A stretch of 64,000 nt of DNA from Arthrobacter agilis (GTDB taxonomy: Bacteria > Actinomycetota > Actinomycetes > Actinomycetales > Micrococcaceae), in contig NZ_JAUSXO010000001.1 in assembly GCF_030816075.1 (NCBI RefSeq), positions 1,550,001-1,614,000 of the forward strand, read 5' to 3'. Numbering within the stretch: position 1 is the first letter of the stretch; each line of letters begins with the position of its first letter. A program made the position numbers and the translations under genes. Of this stretch, positions 36,004 to 44,208 are shown piece by piece. The notes beneath the pieces are model-generated. The model did no database searches. It worked only from the letters and a program-made list of their open reading frames with translations, and had not been told where the DNA came from.

Positions 36004-36695
36004 GCCGCTGGACCGAGGCGGGCCTCATCCGCTCGCGCCTGCTGGGCTGCGGTGTCTGCGGTGTTAGAGCGCTCGTCGGACCAGAGGGAGTAGCCGAGCC
36101 AGATCAGGGCGAGGCCCATGGGAACGGCGGCCAGGCGTTCGAGCGTGTGGGGCAGGAGCGCGCCCGCGACGGGCGTGATGGCTGCTGCTGCGATCAGCAG
36201 GATGCCGGCTCCTCGTGACAGAACCCGGGCGCGGAGGACGGCGATGCCGAAGAGCAGTGCGCCGACCACGTAGAGCAATGCTCCGAGGTTGGGGAGTGCG
36301 GCTAGTGGACCCAGATCGGTGACGGCCTCGTACCGGCCGAAGAGTCCGACGACGTCGACGGAGACCTGGGGTGCGTCGGTGACGAACAGGGGGGCGATGA
36401 TCGCTTCGGCGAAGTTGAAGGCGGCTTGCAGGATCAGGAAGAAGCCGAACATCAGGTACCCGATCAACCCAAGGACCCCGAGTTGCCGTACCTGCCGGAG
36501 ATAGATGCCGGTGATTCCCATGAGTGCGAGTACCGCCTCGGCGAAACTCAGGAGGTGGACGAACTGCCATCGTTGTGTCGTCAGCGAAGCGACCACGTCG
36601 GCTGGGTGGATGAACTGGATGACGATGTAGGCGAGGCCCGCGAGGGCCGCGGCGGCCGCGGCTCCGCGGGTGAGGGTGGATGTGGTGATGCTCAT
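36000..36695 (-). CDS. Multi-pass membrane protein (DUF4386-like)
   Basis: 231 residues from ATG 36695 with a GAGGAG site. Six hydrophobic segments are visible, including AAAAALAGLAYIVIQFIHPA, LLSFAEAVLALMGITGIYL, LGLIGYLMFGFFLILQAAF and VPMGLALIWLGYSLW. The FIHPAD and LPHTLERL motifs resemble DUF4386-type proteins, with no known function. It sits between the MalT-like regulator gene and the 69-residue protein, on the same strand as both. An inverted repeat (36761-36783) lies 66 bases upstream. Confidence 0.7.
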   Translation of the reverse strand: MSITTSTLTRGAAAAAALAGLAYIVIQFIHPADVVASLTTQRWQFVHLLSFAEAVLALMGITGIYLRQVRQLGVLGLIGYLMFGFFLILQAAFNFAEAIIAPLFVTDAPQVSVDVVGLFGRYEAVTDLGPLAALPNLGALLYVVGALLFGIAVLRARVLSRGAGILLIAAAAITPVAGALLPHTLERLAAVPMGLALIWLGYSLWSDERSNTADTAAQQARADEARLGPAA

Positions 36696-36760
36696 GATGC
36701 GCTCCTCTGGTTCCGATGCGCCGGATGATCGTCCGGGCACATTCGAAAGCTACGCAGCCG

Positions 36761-36783
36761 TGTGGTGACACGGCATCACCACA
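36761..36783. promoter_or_regulatory. Inverted repeat upstream of the membrane-protein operon
   Basis: TGTGGTGA-CACGGCA-TCACCACA is a perfect 8-bp inverted repeat with a 7-base spacer. The 11-mer ACGGCATCACC inside it recurs at 39701-39711, upstream of the LuxR-type regulator gene. Confidence 0.5.
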
Positions 36784-36819
36784 TTTCTTGATCGGATGGT
36801 GATTCTTGTGGAAGTGCCT

Positions 36820-39513
36820 TCAGATCAGGCCCAGCGATTCGGCGCGGCGGACGGCGGCGGCCCGGCTGCTCACGTCGAGCTTGAGGAAGATGTGCTTCGT
36901 GTGGGTCCGCATCGTGTTGAGTGAGACGTAGAGTTCGCGGGCGATTTCCGGCCCTGACAGCTCTGTGGCGAGAAGCCTGAGCACGTGGAACTCACGTTCA
37001 CTGAGCGTTTCGTAGGGTTGGTCCGGGGACCCGGCGTCGCCGGTGTCGCGGAGGGCCTGGCTGAGCCGACGCACGAAGGCCGGGCAGATGCCCGCGCCGG
37101 CGGCGTGGCGCAGGAGTGCCAGCATCGGTGCGCCCTCGTCGATGAACAGTCGGGCATAGCCTTCGGGCTCGGTGTCCGTCAGGGCTCGTTCCAGGGGCAC
37201 GAGTGCCAGGGATATCTGGCCCTGCGCGTGGAATGCCAGAGCCTGCAGCACCCGGATCTCGCTCATGCTCCCCGTACGTCCGCCGGCTTCGGCTGCAACG
37301 AGCAGGCGACCGAGTAGCTCGTGTGCCTGGTCGAGAGAGTGACTCAGGGGGTATTCGCGGTGCTCTGCGATCAGCAGCCGAGCGAGAGTGATATGGCTGA
37401 ATTCGGAGTGGTAATCGAGCATCCCGCAGGGTGTCAGTGTCTGCTCGTCCACCCACGCTCGTGCTTCCCGAAGGTGCCCCTGGGCGATCAGGATGCGGGC
37501 GCGCAGGCCGCCGATCGGTCTGACGTCGGGGAAGAAGCCCCGCCGGTAGTGCTGTTCGGCGCCCGTGAGAGCTTCGAGGGCGAGCTCGGGTTGCCCGAGG
37601 GCTTCGTGCACTCTGGCCATCGCCACGAACCACCGGTAGCGATGTTCGTGCGAGAGCGCGCCTTCGCCCAGTTCGGTGCTTGCCGCCAGGTGCTCCTGGG
37701 CGAGCGACAGCTCGTTGCACTCCCGATACAGGTCACTGAGCCCTGCATGGAGGTCCGCTGTCGGTGGGCCACCGTTGCCGTGGTCGATGGACTGCTGCAG
37801 CGCGGCCTCATAGATCGTCCGGGCTTCCCGCAGTCGACCGAGCGGCAGCAGCATGTCGGTGATCACCATGGTGGTGCTCAGCGCATCGGTCAGGTTGCCG
37901 GCGAGGCGAAGGCTTGCCGCAGAGTTCCTGAAGGCCACGACGCCGGCCTCGAGATCGCCGCCGGCCCACAAGGCAAGGCCCAGCAGGCCGGCCGCCGCGC
38001 CCCGCCCCAGGTGGTCTTCGGGCCTCGCCGAGTCGAACGCGCGATGAGCGTGAATCGCGAAGCCGGCTTGGTCTCCCCGGGCCAGGGCGAGGGAGGCGCG
38101 GTAGAGCTCGATCGTGACGGGCAGGTTCCGGAGTTCCTCGCCGGGCTCGGAATCATGGGCGGGATCTTCGCCGTCATCGGACATCGCGAGGAGACGTTCT
38201 GCTGCGGTGAGTTGATGATCGGCGGAGAAGATGTCCCCGGCGACGAGTGAGGACCACGCGGAGAACACCCTCAGCACTGGCCTGCGGTTCCTGGCATCAT
38301 CCGGCAGCCTCGCGAGCCAGCCGAGGAGGGTTGCGTCCTGTCGGCTCTTGCGGACACCGGGGATGGCCGCTTCGATCAAGCGCGCGGCCCCCGGGAAGTC
38401 GGCTGCTTCGAATGCGTGCCTGACCGCTTCGTCGGGCGCGTCGTTGTTCTCGTACCACGCACTGGCCGCCCTGTGGAGGGCCGCAACGTGCGCCGTGCCG
38501 TGCGTGAGCAGCCTCGAACGCAGAACCTCGGCGAAGAGGTGATGGTATCGGTACCATTGCCGCTTGTCGTCCAGGGGCACGATGAACAGGTTGGCGCGCT
38601 CAAGGGATTCCAGGATCTGGGTGCTGTCGGTCCGTCCGGTCACCGCATCACACAGCGGCCCGCTGAGCCGGTCAAGGACTGCCGTCTGGAGGAGGAACTC
38701 GCGCAGGTGGAGCGGTGCCCGGCGGAGAACCTCCTCGGAGAGGTAGTCGATGACGAAGCGGTTGCTGCCGGTGAACGCGTCGATGAAGGCCGGGACATCC
38801 GTACTTTCGCGCATGGACAGCGCGGCGAGTTGGAGTCCGGCGATCCAGCCCTCCGTGCGGGTCTCGAGCGCAGCGAGGTTCTCCTGGGTCAAGGCCAGGC
38901 CCATGACCTGGTTGAGGAAGGCGGTCGCTTCATCCTGGGTGAAACGCAGGTCGGCGGCGCGTAACTCGGTCAGGCGGCCGCCTGCTCGCAGCCGCGCCAG
39001 GGGAAGGAGCGGATCAGAACGGCTCGCGATGGCGACGTGCATCCCGGGTGGCAGGTGATCAAGCAGGAAAACGACCGCGTCACGGACCGACGTGTCCTCG
39101 ATGACCTGGAAATCGTCCAGGAAGAGGATCATCGGCCGCGCGCTGCGCGTCATGTCATTGATCAGCGGGGTGAGGGCCGCTTCGGCCGGCAGTCGCACCT
39201 CTGGATCCTCCGAGCCGACGTCGGGGTCGGCCCGATGAAGTGCGGCAGTCAGGTAGGTGAGGAAGCGGACAGGATCGTTGTCGCTCTCTTCAAGGGACAA
39301 CCACGCGATGCACATGTCCGGGTTCTGCCGGCGCAGCTGCGCTATCCACTCCCCCAGGACGGTGGTCTTGCCGAACCCGGCCGGTGCACAGACGAGCGCG
39401 AGTCGTCGTCCCGACCGGAACCCGGCGACCAGACGCTCCACCAGACGAGGACGGGACACCGACTCAGAGCGCTGCGACGGAACGAAGAACTTCGTACTCA
39501 GCACCGCCATCAT
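36820..39513 (-). CDS. MalT-like LuxR-family regulator (STAND ATPase)
   Basis: 897 residues from ATG 39513; GTG 39516 and ATG 39510 are alternatives. The N-terminal NTPase domain has Walker A CAPAGFGKTTVLGEW and Walker B MILFLDDFQVI. The middle is made of helical repeats of the TPR/MalT type. A C-terminal LuxR helix-turn-helix is LSEREFHVLRLLATELSGPE followed by LNTMRTHTKHIFLKLDVSSR. Such STAND proteins bind an inducer, oligomerise with ATP and activate transcription. The likely targets are the operon immediately downstream and itself, given the shared 11-mer on both sides. Confidence 0.88.
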   Translation of the reverse strand: MMAVLSTKFFVPSQRSESVSRPRLVERLVAGFRSGRRLALVCAPAGFGKTTVLGEWIAQLRRQNPDMCIAWLSLEESDNDPVRFLTYLTAALHRADPDVGSEDPEVRLPAEAALTPLINDMTRSARPMILFLDDFQVIEDTSVRDAVVFLLDHLPPGMHVAIASRSDPLLPLARLRAGGRLTELRAADLRFTQDEATAFLNQVMGLALTQENLAALETRTEGWIAGLQLAALSMRESTDVPAFIDAFTGSNRFVIDYLSEEVLRRAPLHLREFLLQTAVLDRLSGPLCDAVTGRTDSTQILESLERANLFIVPLDDKRQWYRYHHLFAEVLRSRLLTHGTAHVAALHRAASAWYENNDAPDEAVRHAFEAADFPGAARLIEAAIPGVRKSRQDATLLGWLARLPDDARNRRPVLRVFSAWSSLVAGDIFSADHQLTAAERLLAMSDDGEDPAHDSEPGEELRNLPVTIELYRASLALARGDQAGFAIHAHRAFDSARPEDHLGRGAAAGLLGLALWAGGDLEAGVVAFRNSAASLRLAGNLTDALSTTMVITDMLLPLGRLREARTIYEAALQQSIDHGNGGPPTADLHAGLSDLYRECNELSLAQEHLAASTELGEGALSHEHRYRWFVAMARVHEALGQPELALEALTGAEQHYRRGFFPDVRPIGGLRARILIAQGHLREARAWVDEQTLTPCGMLDYHSEFSHITLARLLIAEHREYPLSHSLDQAHELLGRLLVAAEAGGRTGSMSEIRVLQALAFHAQGQISLALVPLERALTDTEPEGYARLFIDEGAPMLALLRHAAGAGICPAFVRRLSQALRDTGDAGSPDQPYETLSEREFHVLRLLATELSGPEIARELYVSLNTMRTHTKHIFLKLDVSSRAAAVRRAESLGLI

Positions 39514-39847
39514 CACTGGCTCTCCTCACGATCGCACGGACTGGGCGGCCAGCATCTCCTCAGGGCGGACCGGGGATCCAGGACGTCCCCAGTGACCGCT
39601 TGCGAGTGCCGGTGGATGACGTGCTCGGCCACCGCCAGGCTGATTATCCATGATGCCCCGGTGCGGACGTGGCTGCGGGCCGATCAGCGGGTCTGTCGCA
39701 ACGGCATCACCGCTGAATCACCACCAGAACCTGGAATCAGCCGTCGAGCGACGTGAGGACAGAAACCATGATTCGACGCAACAACGTCCCGATAACGAAG
39801 TCCTGACCAAAGGGTAGATCGGTAAACCACCCTGCTAGCGTCGATAG
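39514..39847. other. Divergent intergenic region of the MalT-like gene and a lipoprotein gene
   Basis: 334 bases without a supported gene. It contains ACGGCATCACC at 39701-39711 followed by ATCACCACC, echoing the inverted repeat at 36761-36783, and the lipoprotein -10 box at 39836. Confidence 0.5.
39836..39841 (+). promoter_or_regulatory. -10 box of the lipoprotein gene, leaderless spacing
   Basis: TAGCGT ends six bases before ATG 39848, with no ribosome binding site. Confidence 0.45.
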
Positions 39848-40291
39848 ATGAACCAACACCGCGTACTGGGCGTATCACTATCGGCACTTGTTACGGCCGG
39901 CCTCCTCGCAGGGTGCACTGCTCAAGATCCAGAGCGCCTTGAAGAGCTGCCCTCACCCGGATCGACTGACAATCAGCCGTCACCTCGCTCCACAGGTGTC
40001 ACGTCCGACGCAACGGCAGCACCGATTTCCGGTACTTACACGGGTGACCACACGTTCGAACTGGGCACCCCGCCCTCCGGCGCCACACACATCAGAGTGG
40101 AACTCACCTGCGGTAGTCCCGGAACTCTCTTCCTGCCGGGTGGTGCGAAGATGGACTGCGCGGACGCTGCCGCGCAGTCCACGACGGGTGTGTGGTCACT
40201 TCCCCTGGCAGCCGGTCAGGACTCCCTCGAGGTCCGTGCCAGTGAAGCCGACCTCAGTTATGAGGCGAGAATGGCGTACGAGGCCGAGTAG
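39848..40291 (+). CDS. Small secreted lipoprotein, function unknown
   Basis: 147 residues. The signal peptide LGVSLSALVTAGLLAGC ends with a clear lipobox (LLAGC). A Ser/Thr/Pro-rich linker follows, then a compact domain (TYTGDHTFELGTPPSGATHI to LSYEARMAYEAE) that looks beta-rich, with two Cys that may pair (VELTCGSPG and AKMDCADA). It is anchored to the outer face of the membrane. It is divergent from the MalT-like gene and no partner is evident. Confidence 0.75.
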   Translation: MNQHRVLGVSLSALVTAGLLAGCTAQDPERLEELPSPGSTDNQPSPRSTGVTSDATAAPISGTYTGDHTFELGTPPSGATHIRVELTCGSPGTLFLPGGAKMDCADAAAQSTTGVWSLPLAAGQDSLEVRASEADLSYEARMAYEAE

Positions 40292-40422
40292 ATGCGTCAG
40301 GCGCCTGCGTCGGCCGGCCATTCTCGCTGAAGGATCGTTTCACGGGCTGAAGGGCGCCCCGGTCCGTCGCTGGCGGGCATGCTCGCCGAGGGTGCCACCC
40401 ATGAGCCCGGCTGTATCCGGCC

Positions 40423-40539
40423 GAGGATCGCCGCCGCTGGTTCATCCGCACCATCCCCGAGCTGCTCATCGTCACGTTACCGATGCTGCGCCCCCTTCGT
40501 CTGCTGCGCCTGGTCACCCTGCTACGCACCCTTCACACG
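40423..40539 (+). pseudogene. Relic of a voltage-gated K+ channel S4 region
   Basis: The frame from 40423 encodes EDRRRWFIRTIPELLIVTLP and then MLRPLRLLRLVTLLRTLHT, the arginine-every-third-residue pattern of a voltage-sensor S4 helix. There is no start codon, no pore loop (TxGYG) and no extension. The surrounding 510-base gap (40292-40801) has no other gene apart from an inverted repeat at 40713. Judged a gene fragment from the pattern alone. Confidence 0.55.
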
Positions 40540-40712
40540 GTAGGCGGGCACCCCCTCCTTCCACCCTGTCACCGTCTCTGTACAGCGAGACGACACCTGC
40601 CGCCTTCACGGCTGCTTCCTCAACCGTCGCAGCGTGCAGCAGGGGACGTGACCGCCGCCTCCAAAGCAGCAGGAGTCCCGAGGAAGGGGTGAACCGTTTT
40701 TCGTCCTCTGAG

Positions 40713-40730
40713 ATGAGGCAGATGCCTCAT
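40713..40730. promoter_or_regulatory. Inverted repeat upstream of the DUF4242 operon
   Basis: ATGAGGCA-GA-TGCCTCAT is a perfect 8-bp inverted repeat with a 2-base centre, 71 bases before the DUF4242 start. It is a candidate operator. Confidence 0.5.
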
Positions 40731-40801
40731 GACCCGGACCAGTTGGCGGAGCACAATCGAACCATCTCCCCGCCGACGAAAGCCGATGAAAGGAGCCAGC
40801 A

Positions 40802-41056
40802 ATGACTCTCTATATGGATGTACACGAGACACTTCCCGAGGGAATCGGAGCACAGGACGTGGCCGGTGCTCATGCCCGAGACCTGGAGACCCAGGACAAG
40901 TACGACGTGAAGTACCTGCGCTACTGGGTCGATGAGCAGCACGGGAAGGTGTTCTGTCTGGTCGAGGCACCAGATGCCGCGGCCGCGATCACTGTTCATC
41001 GCGAGGGTCACGGGCTCGTCGCGGACCGCATCTTCCCCGTGATCGAGGGGTCGTGA
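40802..41056 (+). CDS. DUF4242 (nickel-binding-like) small protein
   Basis: 84 residues from ATG 40802 with an AAAGGAG ribosome site. The sequence MTLYMDVHETLPEGIGAQDV, RYWVDEQHGKVFCLVEAPDA and AITVHREGHGLVADRIFPV matches DUF4242, a ferredoxin-like small fold with conserved His/Cys/Glu that may bind metal. The role is unknown; members are often next to HD or cyclase regulators. The TGA overlaps the next gene start, and an HD-LuxR gene follows, so it is the first gene of a three-gene operon. Confidence 0.8.
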   Translation: MTLYMDVHETLPEGIGAQDVAGAHARDLETQDKYDVKYLRYWVDEQHGKVFCLVEAPDAAAAITVHREGHGLVADRIFPVIEGS

Positions 41057-41796
41057 TGACTACTCCTCGTGCCGGCGCCGAGGCAACCCCGATCCTGCCT
41101 CCCGGGGGTGACGAGCGTATTGCCGGCTCGGGCATCGTGGGTCTGTCGTTCTCCTCCGGCGACTATCTCGCGACGCGTCGTATGGCCTCGAGCTTCGGCC
41201 CCGACTACACGGCGGTCTGGCACCGCAGTCCCAGTGGTGACTGGACGGTGTATTCGACCACTGATCCGCAGCACAGCTGCGAACGGTACATCGGCTCGGC
41301 GTGCACTCGCCCGTCGGTCCGTGGACCGATCGATGCCGACTGGCTCGACGAACGCACCCTGCACATCTCCATCGGTGGAACGCTCGACTGGACCATTGCT
41401 CTCACGAGCACCCCTGTCACGCGGATGATGAGCCGCATGTGCAGGCTCATGCCCCTGTGGATGTGGACCAGCCCGGCCGTGCTGTCACTCATGGGGCGGA
41501 TGTCAGGCCCGGTGCTGGGCGTGGGCAGGGTCCGGCTGAGGGGGGTGATGCCGAACGGCCAGCACTTCGCCATGGCGCCCCTGCAGATCTGGGCTGTCGA
41601 GGAAAGCCGCGCGACCCTCGACGGGAGCGATTTCGGCGTCCCCCAGGCCCTTGCCACCCAGACCCGTCTGGGTGGGTTCTGGTTGCCCCAGCGCGGCCTC
41701 TTCATGACCGGCTTCGTGCACTTCGACACGTTCGATGCAGCCGAACACCTCTCGGCCGCGGACCACGACAGGAGGCTCCGGGAGACCGCTTCCTAG
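41056..41796 (+). CDS. Hypothetical protein of the DUF4242 operon
   Basis: 246 residues from ATG 41056 (GTG 41053 possible). No family is recognised with certainty. Visible features are FGPDYTAVWHRSPSGDWTVY, SCERYIGSA, and a central hydrophobic or amphipathic helix (TRMMSRMCRLMPLWMWTSPA). The rest is beta-rich with RLRGVMPNGQHFAMAPLQIW. It resembles uncharacterised actinobacterial proteins seen next to LuxR regulators. It is translationally coupled to DUF4242 and lies 28 bases before the HD-LuxR gene. Confidence 0.6.
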   Translation: MTTPRAGAEATPILPPGGDERIAGSGIVGLSFSSGDYLATRRMASSFGPDYTAVWHRSPSGDWTVYSTTDPQHSCERYIGSACTRPSVRGPIDADWLDERTLHISIGGTLDWTIALTSTPVTRMMSRMCRLMPLWMWTSPAVLSLMGRMSGPVLGVGRVRLRGVMPNGQHFAMAPLQIWAVEESRATLDGSDFGVPQALATQTRLGGFWLPQRGLFMTGFVHFDTFDAAEHLSAADHDRRLRETAS

Positions 41797-41824
41797 ACGG
41801 TCACAACCGCGAGAGGATGAGCGC

Positions 41825-43372
41825 ATGCCCCATGGAGCCATCGCCACAAGGCGCACAGAGCTCTTGGCAGCCCTGTCGATCGCGATCGACCTCGGACTCG
41901 GCCAACCGACCGAGCACGTCCTGCGCTCATCGGTCATCGCAACGCGACTCGCGGACCGGCTCGGGCTCGACCGCGAGGAGCGTGAGACCACCTTCTACCT
42001 CACCTTGATGATGTGGATCGGGTGCCATGCCGAATCCCACGAGTACGTCCGCTGGTTCGGCGACGACATCACCGTCAAGCAGCAGGCCTTCCTCGTCGAT
42101 TGGGCGGGCCTGCCGTACATGCGCTTCCTGCTGGGCAACATCGCTCATGGCGCTCCGCTGCCGGAACGGCTCAAGGTGATCGCACAGCTCATGCACGATC
42201 CGAGGCGACAGCTCGGGGAGATGATCCATTCGCACTGCGCCTCGGCCTCCCTGCTCTGTGCGGAGATGGGACTCCCCGAGCGGGTGCAGAAGGCGCTCGC
42301 CGCAACATTCGAGAGGTATGACGGGCAGGGCAGTCCGATGGGCCTCGAGGGCGAGGCGATTCCCCTCGAGATGCACATCGCCCACCTCGCCGATCTCGTC
42401 GAGGTCCATGATCGCACCTACGGTCCAGGCGGAGCAGAGCACATGGTGCGGTCCCGCCGCGGCGGCCAGTTCGATCCGGGGGTCGCCGATGCCTTCCTTG
42501 CAGCGCCGGGCGAGATCCTCGCCCCGCCCGCGGGCCAGACGCATTGGGACGAGGTGCTGCGCGAGGCACCTGATCGAGACCGACCGATGAGCCCTGTCGA
42601 ACTGGATCGAATACTCGTTGCGATCGGCGACTTCGTCGATTTGAAGTGTCCGTTCACTCTGGGGCACTCCCGAGCGGTCGCGGACCTCGCCGCGAGGGCA
42701 GCCGTTGCGTCCGGCCTCGACGCGGACGACGTCGCGGCCGTGCGACGCGCCGGCCATGTGCACGACATCGGCCGGATCGGTGTCTCGAACCGGATCTGGG
42801 AGCAGGGCGGTCCGCTCTCCGAGGTGCAGTGGGAGCGCGCCCGCCTGCACCCGTACCTCACCGCGCGCATCCTGGAACGCGTGGAGGGTCTCGGAGACGT
42901 TGCGCGCATCGCCGCGAACCACCACGAGCAGCCCGACGGCCGCGGCTACCCCCGCTCGCTCACAGCGGCAGCACTTCCCACACCGGACAGGATCTTGGCG
43001 GCCGCGGTCGCCTACGAAGCCGCCCTCGAGCCCCGGCCCTATCGCACGGAGCTCCTCCCCGACCAGGCCGCAGACAGGCTGCGGAAGCGCGCGGCGACCG
43101 GTCGGCTCGACCCCGCCGCGGTCAGCGCTGTGCTTTCGGTGGCCGGACACCGCCAGGCGAAGACCGCTCAGCGGATCGATGGCCTCACGCCCCGCGAAAC
43201 GCAGATCCTGGTGCACGTCGCCCGTGGTGAATCCAACCGGCAGATCGCCGAACGCTTCACGCTCTCGGAGAAGACGGTCCGCAACCATGTCGAACGCATC
43301 TACGGCAAGCTCGGCGTGGGGAACCGGGTCGGCGCCAGCCTGTACGCCCTGGCGCACGGCCTGGCCGGCTGA
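41825..43372 (+). CDS. HD-GYP-type phosphohydrolase fused to a LuxR DNA-binding domain
   Basis: 515 residues. An N-terminal HD-like region (about 20-200) is partly degenerate. The second unit has GHSRAVADLAARA, AGHVHDIGRIGVSN and IAANHHEQPDGRGYP, the full HD-GYP metal-site pattern for hydrolysing c-di-GMP or a related nucleotide. A LuxR helix-turn-helix (LTPRETQILVHVARGESNRQ, LSEKTVRNHVERIYGKLGV) ends the protein. It thus joins a putative cyclic-dinucleotide hydrolase with direct transcriptional output. It is the third gene of the DUF4242 operon. Confidence 0.85.
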   Translation: MPHGAIATRRTELLAALSIAIDLGLGQPTEHVLRSSVIATRLADRLGLDREERETTFYLTLMMWIGCHAESHEYVRWFGDDITVKQQAFLVDWAGLPYMRFLLGNIAHGAPLPERLKVIAQLMHDPRRQLGEMIHSHCASASLLCAEMGLPERVQKALAATFERYDGQGSPMGLEGEAIPLEMHIAHLADLVEVHDRTYGPGGAEHMVRSRRGGQFDPGVADAFLAAPGEILAPPAGQTHWDEVLREAPDRDRPMSPVELDRILVAIGDFVDLKCPFTLGHSRAVADLAARAAVASGLDADDVAAVRRAGHVHDIGRIGVSNRIWEQGGPLSEVQWERARLHPYLTARILERVEGLGDVARIAANHHEQPDGRGYPRSLTAAALPTPDRILAAAVAYEAALEPRPYRTELLPDQAADRLRKRAATGRLDPAAVSAVLSVAGHRQAKTAQRIDGLTPRETQILVHVARGESNRQIAERFTLSEKTVRNHVERIYGKLGVGNRVGASLYALAHGLAG

Positions 43373-43570
43373 GACATACTCAGGAGCGCCGCCAAGGGGT
43401 AGCCCCGAGTACGTCCACAGAGGGCTCTGCCCTGCGTAGGTCGTGGCCAGATCTCGTTGTAGACAGGGCCTGACCGTGTCCCGAAGAGGCGGGACGGGTT
43501 TCGGGGTGCCCACGCTTATACTCCTCTCAGTCGGCACCGCATCCGCTGGGCCGTGTCTTGGGGGTGCGGT

Positions 43571-44119
43571 GTGAGTCGAGGCTTGAAGTCTGTCGTTGTG
43601 CGAGGTGCCGTCGGGCTGTCGGTAGCGCTGTTTCTCTTCGGAGCTACCGGGTGCGCCATACTCGAGCCCGACCTGCCGGCGCCTGATCGGGATCAGGCAG
43701 GTGATCTCGTTGCCGAGTCGGAGACGAATGCTGCTGCTCTCCTGGTCGGTGACTGCACCTCGACCCTGGCATCTGCTGAACAAGCAGAAGCCGCGGCTTC
43801 CGGTGAAAGTTTCGACGTCTACGAGGTGACCGCTATTCCGTGCGAGGACGAACACGTCTTCGAGGCCTTTGCTGTCACGACGCTGCCCGATGGTGAGTAT
43901 CTGGGCGAGTCATGGGCCATCGACTTGGCCGACGAGTTCTGCACCACCGAGTTCGAGGAGTTCGTCGGGCTGGCCTATGACGAATCCGAGCTGTGGTTCA
44001 GCTACATCTACCCCAACAATGAGGGCTGGACGTGGAAGGACGACCGCCAGATCCTCTGCTTCATCTCCATGACGGACGAGGCTCCCACGACCGGCACCCT
44101 CGCCGGAGCCAAGCGCTGA
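43571..44119 (+). CDS. Septum-formation-domain lipoprotein
   Basis: 182 residues from GTG 43571 (GTG 43553 possible). A hydrophobic leader with lipobox FGATGC is followed by a domain with GDCTSTL, VTAIPCEDEHVFEAFAVTTL, FCTTEFEEFVGLAYDES and DRQILCFIS. The conserved Cys pairs and the PCxxxHxxEV-like motif are typical of the actinobacterial Septum_form domain (PF13845 type). Its precise role is unclear. A TATACT -10 candidate lies at 43517-43522. Confidence 0.75.
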   Translation: MSRGLKSVVVRGAVGLSVALFLFGATGCAILEPDLPAPDRDQAGDLVAESETNAAALLVGDCTSTLASAEQAEAAASGESFDVYEVTAIPCEDEHVFEAFAVTTLPDGEYLGESWAIDLADEFCTTEFEEFVGLAYDESELWFSYIYPNNEGWTWKDDRQILCFISMTDEAPTTGTLAGAKR

Positions 44120-44208
44120 CCACCGGTATCGTGGCCACCAACCCTCCGTGACCTGGCGCGGGGGAACAGCCCCCTTCTCGTGCTGACGCGCCACACCCAC
44201 TGCCGTGG

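Noticed and set aside
41927-43855. 642-codon frame antisense to the HD-GYP-LuxR gene
   Set aside because: No motifs, and it opposes a gene with clear domains and ribosome site.
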